From the NCBI GenBank assembly GCA_003116995.1, contig BDSL01000022.1, forward strand, positions 496,001 to 560,000: DNA of 64,000 bases, in the 5' to 3' direction. Below are positions 35,840 to 47,600 of the stretch, one piece after another (position 1 is the stretch's first letter; the number at the start of each line of letters is the position of its first letter). Both the position numbers and the translations under genes were made by a program. This DNA is from Yamagishiella unicocca. Lineage: Eukaryota > Chlorophyta > Chlorophyceae > Chlamydomonadales > Volvocaceae. A model generated the notes under the pieces. It saw nothing but the letters and a program-made list of their open reading frames with translations. It made no database searches and had not been told where the DNA came from.

Positions 35840-36612
35840 GGCGTGGCGGCAGCTACTGCTGACTGTCCTTGCCGACGGGGCAGCCGAGACGAGGGCGCGA
35901 CGCTCCTGGCAGAGAGGAATTCCTGTCGTACAGGCAAAACAGGCTCAGATTGTGCCTTGGAAAGAACACTTATCGTCCAGGGACTCGACAAGCGCGTCGA
36001 CAGAACCAGTGATAACGACCCAGGGGACAGTCCAGGCAATCGGTTGGAAAAGCCTCGATTCAATAGCGATTGGTGGTCTAAGAGTAGGTACAGGAATGGT
36101 TGTCGGGAGTTTCAACCTCCTCGCGCACTGCGCGAAGTGCACCCTAGCCAATTTAAAACGTCCTGGAAACCCTTGAGCGAGAAGGAAATACTTTGCCTCC
36201 ATTTAATCCCTTACAAAAAGCATGAAATGATGTATCCATTCATTCTTGGACAGGCCGATTGGAGCCAGTCGCTCGGCCCAGCATCGGGCCCAAAAACAGT
36301 TGCACAGGTTTGGGCTATTGACTCCACACAACATCACTTGAAGGACACACAGCTGTTTTGTCTGTGTGAACCATACATTTCCTTTGACTTCCACAGTTCA
36401 TGCCGCACCACTGAGGCAGCTGCTACAGTTTAGCACAGTCGAATCAGGTCGATCGCCATAGTGCAAGCCCCTCGCAGCGGTCTTGTCAAGCTACACGGGG
36501 CATGGAAAACGATCTCAGCTGAGCCTCGACAATCCAACAGCGCCTCGCGTCAACGCGGCTGCGCAAGCACCTCTCTTCCCCTGAACCAGCTTGCTTCTAA
36601 CAACCAAGCACC
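35840..36612. promoter_or_regulatory. Divergent promoter region of the TPR-like and translocator genes
   Basis: 773 bp between the two start codons. It contains less GC-rich DNA at 36150-36440. No TATA box or named motif is evident. The plus-strand frame at 35843-36433 has no recognisable similarity. Confidence 0.5.
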
Positions 36613-39600
36613 ATGCTGCCCAAGGATCCGGCCACTCAGGCCAAGGTCCTCCGGGAGGTTATCCGCTCCTACACCTATGTGCTCATTTGGATGGGCATCT
36701 CCATTTCGGTCATCCTGTTCAACAAGTGGCTTCTAGCGTACTCAGGATTCCCCTTCCCCATCGCGCTGACATGTTGGCACATGTTCTTCTGCTCCTTCGT
36801 CGGCGTCATCGCCGTTCGGGTGCTGAAGCTCGTTAAGTCTCATAACATGACCCCGCGGGAGTACTACACGCGCGTGATGCCTATTGGTAAGCTCTGAATA
36901 TGACCTTAATGGTGCACTTATACCTGCAATGCCTGCGGTGGTTTGCAATCTGGGTCCTATCCAATCGGCCGCAGTATGTTACTAGGCGTAGACCTGGGCA
37001 ACAGAGCCTGATCCGTTGCAACTTCATGTGCTCACAATCTCAATTATAACGTTGCGCGGTTGCATCAGCGGGGCAGCGTGCCTCGTTGAGGGTCATTGCG
37101 CAACAGCGCAACTCAGCTGCAGCTGCTGTCACGGCAGCCGCTGCTTTCGCTCCGCACACATCTAAAGAGTATATTTGGCAGATCTAGAAAAGATTATCTG
37201 ACCAGCGCGACCGCGCGCCAACTTGCGGCGAGGTGCTCTGTGGGCCGCTCTGCCTCGCAATACACAGCCAACCATCACCCCCTCCCTCCCGGTCCATCCC
37301 AATTTAACCCACCAGGCCTCCTCTACGCCGGAAGCCTGTGGCTGTCGAACTCCGCCTACCTGTACCTCTCCGTATCGTTCATCCAGATGACGAAGTCACT
37401 CATGCCCGGTCTCGTGTATGCCTCGGGTGTCATGCTGGGCACTGAGAAGTACTCGCGTGGCGTCACACTGAACATGTTGCTCATCGCCTTCGGTGTGGTG
37501 ATCTGCGCCCTTGGAGAGCTGAACCTGGTCTTCACGGGAGTCGTACAGCAGCTGACCGCTCTGGGCTTCGAGGTGCGCTTTTTGGCGCTTCACCGCTCGC
37601 ACCCGATGCTGCCGTCTCCTCTCTCAGTTGCACCCTGCACTGCCGTCCTGGCGTCACGTCCGGATCGTCTGCTGGCGTTGCACTAGGGGACAGCAATAGT
37701 CAATCAATGCGGCGACCATCGGAGGGGCTCTGCGGGCTGTTGACAGGATTGCGATCCAGGTGGAAGGATGGCGGACGGCAAAACGAGGAAAGGGTCCGGA
37801 AGTGCATCATGGGACAGCAGCGAGGCGCCGGAGCGAGCTATGACGAAGTCTGCATCCTGCACACGAGTTGCATTATGCTTGCGGTGCCAGTGATTTGTGC
37901 GGGGGGCGGTGCGCGGAGGCGAGTCGCTGTAACCTGTTACAATCTGGCGAGGCGTGATGGCGAAACGCAGCTGATTACAGGCAGGCGCGCGTGTTTGTTC
38001 GCTGGGCACGGTCACGATGATATGGGGAGCCGTCAGCGGCAGTCAGAGGGCCGGCTAGGGCTGGCTTGCGTGTTGTTTCTTCCAAAGCACCAGCACCTGA
38101 CTGGACGGTTATGCTTCCTGGCGACGCGTGACGTAATCTGCACGACAGGGTGTCCGTCCACTTGACTGCTTCGCTGGCCGTATGGGACTGCTGGTAGCCG
38201 TTGTCTTGTTCGGTCAGGGGGTCCTTTCCATCTCAGCATCATACAGCCGCCTTGATAGGGCCTGCCCTCCAACCCCTCCTCCCCCTGCACCCTCCACATC
38301 TTCTCCGCCCGGCAGGCCATGCGCCTGACCATGGTCCAGGTGCTCATCAACAGCAAGGGCTACAACATGAACCCTATCCAGTCCCTGTACTACGTCTCGC
38401 CGGCCTGCCTTCTGTGCCTGCTGGTGCCGTTTGGTGAGTGCAGCAGGTCTTGCGGTGTGGGATGATTGGGATGATTATTTTGTAGCGGTGCGCGTTGCTA
38501 TAGCATGTCGGCCACTGGCCTCTTCGTTGTTATGTTGGGCGCAGCCATGCGTTGCACTTCCAGCCGCCCGCACCTACGTGTTTTGAAATGCCCTTTTGTT
38601 CGCATTCCCTGCCCTCGCCGACGCGCGCAGTGAGCGTTGAGTTGAGGCACATGCGCGCCAGCCACGACTGGACGTTCAACCCCTCCGTCATGCTTGCCAA
38701 CGCCCTGACCGCCTTCATCCTGAACTTGGTAAGACACCGAGTGCGTGTTGGGCAGTGACCGGAGCTACAGGGGTGCGCATGGGCTGTGTACAGTCCGAAT
38801 GCTGTGCGAGGCCGGTAGGGGCACCAGGAGCGAGTATCCATGCGGCCAAAACCTCGCGGGCCTCACAAAAAGCAAGCAACAGCTGCTCCTGCCTGTCGTT
38901 CTTCTGACCCCGCAATGGCCTGAGCGCCAGCGGCGTGGAACATCAGCCATGGCGGCTTGTGCAGCTAGCTGCCCCGCGGCGCGGTTCCCGCGGTGTTGTT
39001 GTAACAAAAGGACGCTTAGGTTCTCTCCTACCACGTGCCAGGGTCCCCGCCTTGAGCCCTTGAGCGGTGGGAAACCCCGTGTTCGCCGTTGAGGCCATGG
39101 ATGAACATGCCGCCTGCCCCCCTCCTCCCGCCCTTCTGCCCCACAGGCGGTGTTCCTGCTGATCGGCAAGACCTCAGCGCTGACCATGAACATTGCCGGT
39201 GTCATCAAGGACTGGATGCTCATCTTCTTCTCCTTCTACCTCTTCCACGCCCCCGTCACCACGGTCAATCTGCTGGGCTACGCCTTCTGCTGCAGGTGGG
39301 CCCTCTGCCTGCGCGAGTATGTCTGCGTTTCGGGATCGGGCAGTCGCCAGATATCCCTACGCAAGCAGTCTATGACGCGGGCCTAACCCAACCCCTCTCA
39401 CACGCTGTTACCCCGGCGCAGCGGTGTGGTGGTGTACAACCACATGAAGCTGCAGATGATCAAGAGCAAGGTTGCGACGGGCGGTACCGGCAAGGCCGAC
39501 GAGGAGAAGGCCGGAAAGGATGGCGGCGAGAGGTGGGTGTTGTCGGTGGTGGGGGCAAGGAGCGGGTGGGTTATAACTCCAGGTCGTGGGGGTTCGAGGA

Positions 39601-40182
39601 GCATCCCTGCACACAGGCTGCTGCTGCGACTGGTGGTGTGGCAGGGACCACTGCTGGCCCGCCAACCACGACGGGCGGGTCGGGCATGGAGGTCCCTGCC
39701 ACACCACCAGTCGCAGCAGCAGCCTGTGTGCAGGGGTGCGTGGTCGGGGAGCAGCAGTACAACCTCATTTGTTGCGGTCTATTGGGCCACCTAGGGCATC
39801 GGCAACAAGCGCCAATGTGTGCTATGCATGTCGAAGCGGAGCTTGGTGCCTTACCGGCTTGGGGACCGCATTCCTGACTGCCCTGTCCGTGTGCCCTTCC
39901 CCTCCCTCAACGGGCCCGCCTTCTCCTATGGCACGTATAACGGGTCTTGCTCGCCCCCTTCCCGAGTCCTGCAGGTCCAAGGAGGACATCCTGTCGGAGA
40001 TCCGTCGCCTGCAGTCGCAGATGGCGGAGCTGGAGGACCGCGTGAGCAGCTCGGCCAAGGTGATGAACGGCAGCGCCATCGGCCTGGCGACCGGACCGTC
40101 GGAGCGCTCCGGCGAGCTGGTCATCAACGCTGCGGTTGTAGCCAGCAGCGAGCAGTCGGAGAAGGAGCAGAAGGACAAGTAA
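36613..40182 (+). CDS. Triose-phosphate/nucleotide-sugar translocator family transporter
   Basis: Multi-pass carrier of the drug/metabolite transporter superfamily, plant TPT/NST type (TPT-like KD/KT group), probably in Golgi or another endomembrane. Seven exons: 36613-36886, 37316-37572, 38316-38433, 38631-38728, 39147-39295, 39422-39532, 39975-40182; 404 aa, phases 1, 0, 1, 0, 2, 2 consistent. Marks: [84 protein letters not shown] and [20 protein letters not shown]. About ten hydrophobic segments are seen. There is no plastid transit peptide, so it is not the envelope TPT itself. The hydrophilic tail is Glu/Lys-rich with a short coiled-coil-like stretch ([19 protein letters not shown]). The start has a good CACCATG context. 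The substrate cannot be told from sequence. Intron 6 carries a long hairpin. Confidence 0.94.
39601..39739. repeat. Long inverted repeat (45-bp perfect arms) in intron 6 of the translocator gene
   Basis: Left arm 39605-39649 is the exact reverse complement of right arm 39691-39735. Pairing extends outward with one wobble and three more pairs to 39601/39739. The 41-nt loop can pair further (GGCCCGCC against GGGCGGGTC). The predicted RNA is a stem of about 49 bp. It could be a microRNA/siRNA precursor or a fold-back element remnant. Confidence 0.95.
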
Positions 40183-41105
40183 ACGTGTGCGCCTGTGCAC
40201 CCGCGAGGAGAGCAGCCCTCCTGATCGCCGCGCCGCGCCAGCCTGCTCGCTACCCGGCGCGGAAGTCAGGCGGGCGCCCTGACGTCTTTGTGGGCGGCAC
40301 GGCTCGGTCAGAGTGCGCAGCACGTGTTTGCGCCGGGGGCTGCCCGCGTTTCCTTAAAACAAGCTGCACTTCTACGACAAGCACGGCTACAGTCCTTTAG
40401 TATTGGGTGCGGGTCTTGGGTGATGTGGATAAGGAGGGGGCCACGCGCTGCTGCGACCCAGCGTTATGCACCGCCGGCCGTCCATCAGTGGAGGGCAGCA
40501 GCGGGCACCAGTTAGCATTCGTAGGACACTACACCCGCCGGCGTCCAGGGTCGGTGTTTCCTTTGTGCTGTACGGGCCGCAAATCTAGTGGGTCCCTGGT
40601 GCCATGGCCGCGATGCTGGTGTGTAGTCGCCGTGATTGGCTGCGCAGTGTTTACCTAGCGATCAGTGTTATGTCCATGTGGGTGGGTCACGCAGTTTTTT
40701 TCCGGTTTACTAAGTGTAGGACGTGAACTCCGGATGGTATTTGTCTGGTATTGTGCATGCCAATGCCTCCCTCCTCTCGATTGCCTGCCGACAGCATGCG
40801 GCGACCTGGTGTGGTAATTTATCAGCCAGCTGGCTCAAGACACCTGAGATGCGGCGTGAATGCCCTTCAGCAGCAAGCCTTATAGTGAATTCGGTTGGAG
40901 AGTATAGCGGGTACGTGAGATTGCGCGCGTGACGTGGACTAGCGATATCAGGTCGTCGCTCTGGCTGGCTCGTTACTTGCTGGCGTTTCTGATCTATTCG
41001 TGAGCTCGGAGGTGATAACCGTTGTCGCGTGATTTGGTTACTGTTGGGGCATGTAGGAGCACGGACCCGCTTACTGTGGGTTCTCACATCGCGGCTGGCC
41101 GGAGG

Positions 41106-41110
41106 TGTAA
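41106..41110 (+). terminator. Poly(A) signal candidate for the translocator gene (TGTAA)
   Basis: First TGTAA found after the stop at 40182; a second lies at 41171-41175. Confidence 0.45.
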
Positions 41111-41131
41111 TGCTGTGCTCAGGATCGTGTG

Positions 41132-41136
41132 TTACA
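41132..41136 (-). terminator. Poly(A) signal candidate for the FLY-type gene (TGTAA)
   Basis: TTACA on the plus strand, about 545 nt after the stop at 41681. Another TGTAA overlaps the stop codon itself (41681-41685) and is too early to be likely. Confidence 0.45.
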
Positions 41137-41680
41137 ATCACGTTTTCTTAGGGGCATGTGTCACGCTCTTTGTAAAAAGGGCGGGGTCCGCGCCGTACAG
41201 TTTCACTTCTCCTTCCGAGCAACATGTGTATTACGACCATTTCGACTTTTCTAGACGCACTTGTTTTGTCAGCAGCAGGGAAAAAACTGAAATACCACCT
41301 CTGTCGCACATATACATGACGGAATGACCAGCATGATGCGCGATAACACGCCGCGCCCAGCGCCTCGCCCGGCACACCCGTCACGCCGCCCGCATCCTCG
41401 ACGACGGCATAAAAACGCGTCTATGCATAAAAAGTTAAAAACGGCCTATCGCATAGAACCCAACCGGCCCGTTTCGAAACATCTGAACGACTTAACTATG
41501 CAGCTGCGCGATGCAAAATACAACCAGCATGCACCTTGCAAACGTCGCCACCAATTGACAGCGTGTGAGACCCCAGCGGGGCCAAAATAAGGAGCTGGAT
41601 CCTGCGTACACGAACACAACGACACATGTACACGCAGGGCCCATAACGCAGTCCCCGGAGTTCTCGGTTCCTCGGCCCAA

Positions 41681-44600
41681 TTACACTGGCGGCAGCGGAC
41701 GGCGGCAGGTGGGGCAGTCCATCTTCACCTCCATCCACCGGGTCAGGCACGGCTCGTGGAAGAAGTGCCCGCAGGGCGTCAACATGCGTGACGTCAGCGG
41801 CTGCAACGGCACCGGGTTCATGCAGATCACGCACTCCTTGCTGCCTTGACCCGTCTCCACATCGCCGTCGGAGGCGGCGCCGCCGCCGCTGCGGCTGCCG
41901 CCGCCCGACCGCCGCGTCGCCGCCGTCGGTGCCGCCGTCCCCACCACCACGGGCGGCCTCCGAAACCAGGCACCCGAGGGCAGCCACGCCGCCAACCGCC
42001 GCAGCACCGCGCGCCCGCCTAACGACGACGCGGCGGCAAGCCCGGCTGCGGCGACGGCGGCCGCGCCCGCTGGGACCCCCGCGGCCGCGGCCGATGGCGG
42101 CTGCGGTGTCGGGTCTTCGATGCCCATCTCCCGCCTGCTGGCGCCTCGGTGGTAGTCGTAGCGGCGGGGGAGCATCGCGCGAGGGATGTACACCCTGTGA
42201 CCAACGAACGAGAGGTGGCGGAGCGGCCCGCGGAGCGGGCGCGACGTGAGGGAGCGAGGGCTGGAGCGAGTGGGCGCACTGGGCGGCAAGCGGAACCCGC
42301 GGGTCCGCAGAGGTGCCTTGGCAACCCTTGCAGTGTGTCCGCGATCAAGGCCGGCACATTGAACGACGTCAACCAGGCGGCTGTTTCGCGGTGTGCGTTG
42401 GGCGGCCGCAGCCGTGTTCCCCGTTGCCCCCACCCGATCATCACACCACCAGGGGCGCTCGTCCCACCCTCTCCCATTCACCCACCTGGGCCCGAACCGT
42501 ATCTGCGCGGTGAGCAGCGCCGCCTGCAGCGTCACCCACACCACCAGCACCACGCATACCCCCGGCTGCAGCTCCACCCGTAGCAGGTTGCTGGGGCAGC
42601 CGAAGAAGTACACCGGCATGATGAGCCTGCGGATGGTGCGTGTGTGTGGGGGGGAGAGAACAATTGTAAACGACGCAGGATGTAAGTAAAAATTTCAATA
42701 AAAAAAGTAGTTTGGACTGCGCGTTTGCATGCAAAGTTTGCATGCGGGGGGGGGGATGAAAGATGCTTACGCCGTCGCCGAATGCGCGTGCTTTGCGAAC
42801 CAGTTGCGTAGCTGTCAGGGGGCCATAGGGCTTTCGGGGGCGGCATCCTCGGTGGGGCTTGAGCAGATGCAAACGCGATTGGGAGGCCTAACCCGTAACC
42901 ACCCACCCACCCAGCCACCCCCCCTCGCCCGCCCCTACCTGAGTGCCGACATGCCCCACACGTACTCCGTCTTAAGCGGCGGCCTCGTGTCTGTCCGCGC
43001 GCTGTGCACCAGCTGCGGCAGCCACCAGCTGTGCATGATGAGCACCAGCAGGCCCAGCTGCGACTGGAACTGGAACATCATGAGCAAGCCTGGTGGGGTG
43101 GGGAGGGGTTGTAAGAGATAATCCGCGAGCCCACGGGTGGTGGTGTTGTGTGTGGGTTACAGAAAAGAACCGGTTACTCGACATGGGTGCGCCAATCCCT
43201 CTCGCACAACCCACGTCTCGTCTCCGGTGCACCCCTTTCGTTGCATTGTTGCTGCGGCGCCGCCCCTCGAATATGCTGCGTGCGCCCTCCCTCCCTGGAG
43301 CGCTCCGCACCGCCGTCCACGTCTCCCTTCCGCCGCCACACTCGAGCGCCAGAAACAAAACCCACCCTGAAACCCTCCGTGGCGCACCTAGCAGCAGCAT
43401 CGCGTAGAAGCGGGTGTACACCGCGGACATGTCCCGCCGGACGGTCCAGAAGTCGCCGTTGGCGTTGGCGGCGTTGCGCTGCGCGCGCCACACCAGCAGC
43501 GTCTGCCGCATCTCAAACACGGCAAACAGCAGGAACTGCAGGAAGGCGATGGACGCAAAGGCGCCGAACAGCGCGTCCACGACGAGGGCTGCCATCCGGA
43601 CACGAAACGACGGCGGGGGCGGCGGCGGTATGGTGGCGGGGGCGGCGGAGGACCATGCACATTGCGGGGATGGGTTGTGTGGGAGGGTCAACAGGAGGTA
43701 GTGGGGGTGCGCGAGGAAACCCGTGGGGACGGCGGGGGGGGAGAGGGAGGGCTAGTGGGATGTGGCTGCTGGTGCCGATGTGGGTCAGGTGAGGGCTAGT
43801 GGGATGTGGCTGCTGGTGCCGATGTGGGTCAGGTGAGGGCTAAAACCCTCCACCCCCAGCTGAAACCCGCGGCTCCTGGAATTCCCGCGGCTCCTGGAAT
43901 TCCCGCGGCTCCTGAAACCGTCCCCTGTGGTGCCCGGGGACCCCACTCACCGCCCGTGAGGTGCAGCAAGCACTGGTACGCGTCCATGATCGCCTGGAGC
44001 GTCACGCTGTACAGCGACATGCGGGCGGAGGCGGAGGGGGAGGAGCTGGCCTCCGCCTGGCTCACCGACAGCACGATCTGCAGCCGGGGAGACGGAGCGG
44101 GGGCGCGGAGGGAGGGTGCGGAGGGGGAGGGGGGCATAAGGACCGGGGTTACACGACGAGAGGTATATTAGCTGGCGCATCGTCTTTGGACACATAGTTG
44201 TGGGCGCATGCTGGAACGCTTGCATTGACTGCCGAGGAACCTGTGCTTGCTTCCATTCCGTCTTAAGGAAAGGAAACAAACGAATGTGCTGTAGCGTGTG
44301 AAACGTAAGACGGCGAACCGGGTTGGTGGAACGAGACATGGTGAGGCGAGGCGAGGTGCAGCCCGTCTCCGTCTCTGGAGAGGGAGGTGGGGAAGTAAGT
44401 GGAAGCTTGGATTTGGAGTTCTTGCCTGCTGCCAGGAGACCTCAAATGCTGTGGGGGAGTGGGATGGTGCGGGCAGAGAGGGGGAGAGAGAGAGGGTTGC
44501 GGTGAACGTGGCAGGGCTGTTTGGAGGGGAGGAGGTCCTGCCCAGGGAGCTGGTGCCGGTTTCGGAGGAAAAGGGAAGCCATTCGACGACCGCTGCAGGG

Positions 44601-47600
44601 GTATTGGTCGTCGCCGCGTCGACGACGAGTATGTGTTAACGGCATGTCCCCGCAGTGGCCCTCCCCTCGGCGCCTCCCGGGGCCCCGCACCGGCCCCGCA
44701 CATGCATACACCAGGGCCACTTGCGCCCCCGGCCCCCGCCTCACCGCACCTGGCCACCCTCCGGTTTGTTCCCTTTCCGTTGCGTTTCTCGCGGCTTGGC
44801 GTGAACTAACGCGCGCCAGGTGTGCATACACACCGCCGCCCATCGGCAAACCTGGCTCACACACCTGGGCGATGGTGATGGTAGCCACCAGGGCACTGTA
44901 TCGCAGGGCCTGCCGGAAGTAGCGCTCCAGGTGCACGGAGGAGGCGTTGAAGTGAAGGGACAGGTCGCAGTTGGGGGACATGATAAGGCCCACCAGCTCC
45001 AGGTCGGGGTCGCGGGGGTCCATGCCCGCCGGGATGCCGTACACGCTGTCGGGGCCCACGTCCGGCGCCGCGTCGCCGTCGCCGGCGGCGGCGGCGGCGA
45101 TGGCGGCGGCGGCGGCCGCGTCAGCGTCGCCGCCGTGCAGCTGCACTTGGGTGCTGTGGTAGATCTCCGTGTCTGCGGAGAGCTGTCGTTGACGTCGAGC
45201 TAACGAGCCGGTGCCCGTCGCCGCGGCGGCGGCGCCGGCGCCGCCGGCGGCGGCCTTGGCCGCCGTCGCCACGCCCTCCGCAGCCGCGTGAGTCTCGCCC
45301 CCAACGGCTGATGTTATCACTGCCGCCGGCTGCGCCCCGCCGCCGCTTTGACCCGCCGCCGCCGGCGCGCGATGCCGGCGCCATGACGGCGGCGGCGTCT
45401 GTGGCGGTGGCGGCGCCGGCTCATCTAGGCGCAGGAACTGCACGTGTGACTTGGCGTCCGGGTCGCCTGAGGAGGGGCAGGGAGGGCGCGAGGCGAGGGT
45501 TGCAGGGCTCGAACACCGCACCCTACGCCTGCAAAGGACGCGACCGCGCCTACGGGAGTTTGGGGTTCCGGGCAACGCAAACTCTCTTGCTCTGCCGTCG
45601 CTGGGCGTTCGCTGAAAGCAGGGTCCGACAAACCCAGGAGGTCAAGGTGCAAAGGGCTCATGGACGAGTCCAATAGCGTACGGAGGAGATCGGGGGGGAG
45701 ATGCGTGTCGGCCGGGCGAGCAAACCAGCAGGGCGCGCCCGCAACGGGAGGTTGGGAGAGCGCACTATGCGGGTAGCCCCTGGGGGCACCCAAACCCGTG
45801 CACCCTCTCCCCTCCCCCTTCCCCCTCACCCTTGTAGTACACTCTGAAGTCAGCCCGGAACTCGCAGGTCTTGAGCAGCGCCAGCTCCAGGGGGGGCCGC
45901 GGCGGCGACGGCGGCAGCCGCGGCGGCGCTTCCTCGCCCACCCCGGCCCTCCGCAGCCGCCGTGTGGGGTGCGGCGGCGGTGGCGGTCCGGCCCGTAGCA
46001 GCACCCGGTGCCAGCCGGGGCCCATAGCGATGAGGTGACGGGCGGCGGTGCGCAGAGCCTCCCTGCGGGGAGCGGCGGAGAGGCAGCGGCGGCCGAGTGG
46101 GGGATTGATGCCGGCGTGGGCGGGAGTTGACCCGCGTTGACTCCCTTTCTCCCCCTCTTTACTTCCTTCTCCTTGTGTACACAGCGCCGTGTGCCACACG
46201 AGGTCGGAGCCTCACGCACATGACACAGACACGGCCCCTTCCTTTGGATCAGGCACTGCTCCAAATGGAATGCCCAGACGCGCACCTCCCCTCCCCTATC
46301 TTGTCCTCACCGGTAGCCCCCGCTCCCCTCGCCGCCTCCACCGGCGCCACGGCTCCAAGCGCTCCCCCCCGCCTGGTGTCCACCGGCGCCCCGCTGCTGC
46401 GGATCCTCCTTCTCCGGCTCCGCCACCGCCCGTACGGGCAGCTGCGGCTCCAAAACCGCGTGCACGGTGCCCGCGGCCGCCACGTAGGTGCCCTTGATCC
46501 GGAAGCGCATGTCCCTGTCCGTGACGCGGGGGCCGTCACGGATCACCAGCTCGCCCTGGGGTTTGGGGTTCGGGGTTTGGGTCGGGGTTGAGGGCGGAGT
46601 AGCAATGGGGAGCGGGTGCTACACACGGCACGGCGTGCAGGCATACCCAAGGGCGGCGAGCCAGGAACGGGTGCGTGTGTCTCAAGGAGGCAGCGCCCCC
46701 AGCCCCGCGGCCCCTTCCCGTGAAGGGCCCACCCTCAAGACACGGGATCTGGGGCCCATCCCCCGCCTGCACCCCGCCCGGTTTCCTGTCATCCATCCCT
46801 CCTACCCCGCGCCCGCAGCAGAGCCTCACCCGGAGGTCCTGCATCCCACCCGCCAGCTCCCCACCAGCCTCACCCGGAGGTCCTGCATCCCACCCGCCAG
46901 CTCCTCACCAGCCCCCGGCGGCTGCCCCGGGGGCGGCTGGGTGTTCAGGTCCTCCGGGAGGTGCATGATGATGACCCCCCGGTCCTGCGTCAACAAGTCC
47001 TGCGGCCGCAGCGAGTCGCCGTACTCACCCCTGAGCCAGTTGCCTGCAGAGGACGGGGGGAGGACGGGGAGGGGGCGGGCGGGGAGGGGCAGGGCGGGGA
47101 GGGGGAGGGCGGGGAGGAGCGGCATGAAACAGGTTACACGACATAGCGGGGAGGCGAAGTGGGAGGGCGGGAGCGAAGGGACCGGTGACGTGCAAGGCTG
47201 GTGGACGCTGAGGCCGCAGCTGGGTGCGGAGCGGCCACGAACAGGAAAACACACATTCGGGCCTTAAAAAGGGAAACGTCGCGTGGTAGTGAAGTACTGT
47301 AGGTACGGCAAGCCGCCGAACCTTGTACCCGTAAGCCTACGCGGGCAGGCATCCGTGCGCGATCCGTGCGGGCACCTATGAAGTGTGTGGCAGCCCCACC
47401 GGAAACCACACGCCAAACAAACCCACATCCCACACAGTGGGCCGCAACGTCGTCTAGGCGGCGGACCCAGTGGGCGTACGGCACCTCGTTCGGCCGCATC
47501 ACATCCCCACCGCCGCTGCTCACCACTATCGCACTCCATACCGGGCCCGTCAGCTGCTCCTCATTGTCTAGCGCGGATAACTCCTTATCGATATGATTCG

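Larger units (their letters stand above)
40183..41680. other. Convergent 3' region of translocator and FLY-type gene
   Basis: 1.5 kb between the two stops with no supported gene. TGTAA for the plus gene lies at 41106-41110 and 41171-41175, and for the minus gene at 41132-41136, so the transcripts should meet or overlap here. The DNA is less GC-rich than the coding parts. Confidence 0.5.
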
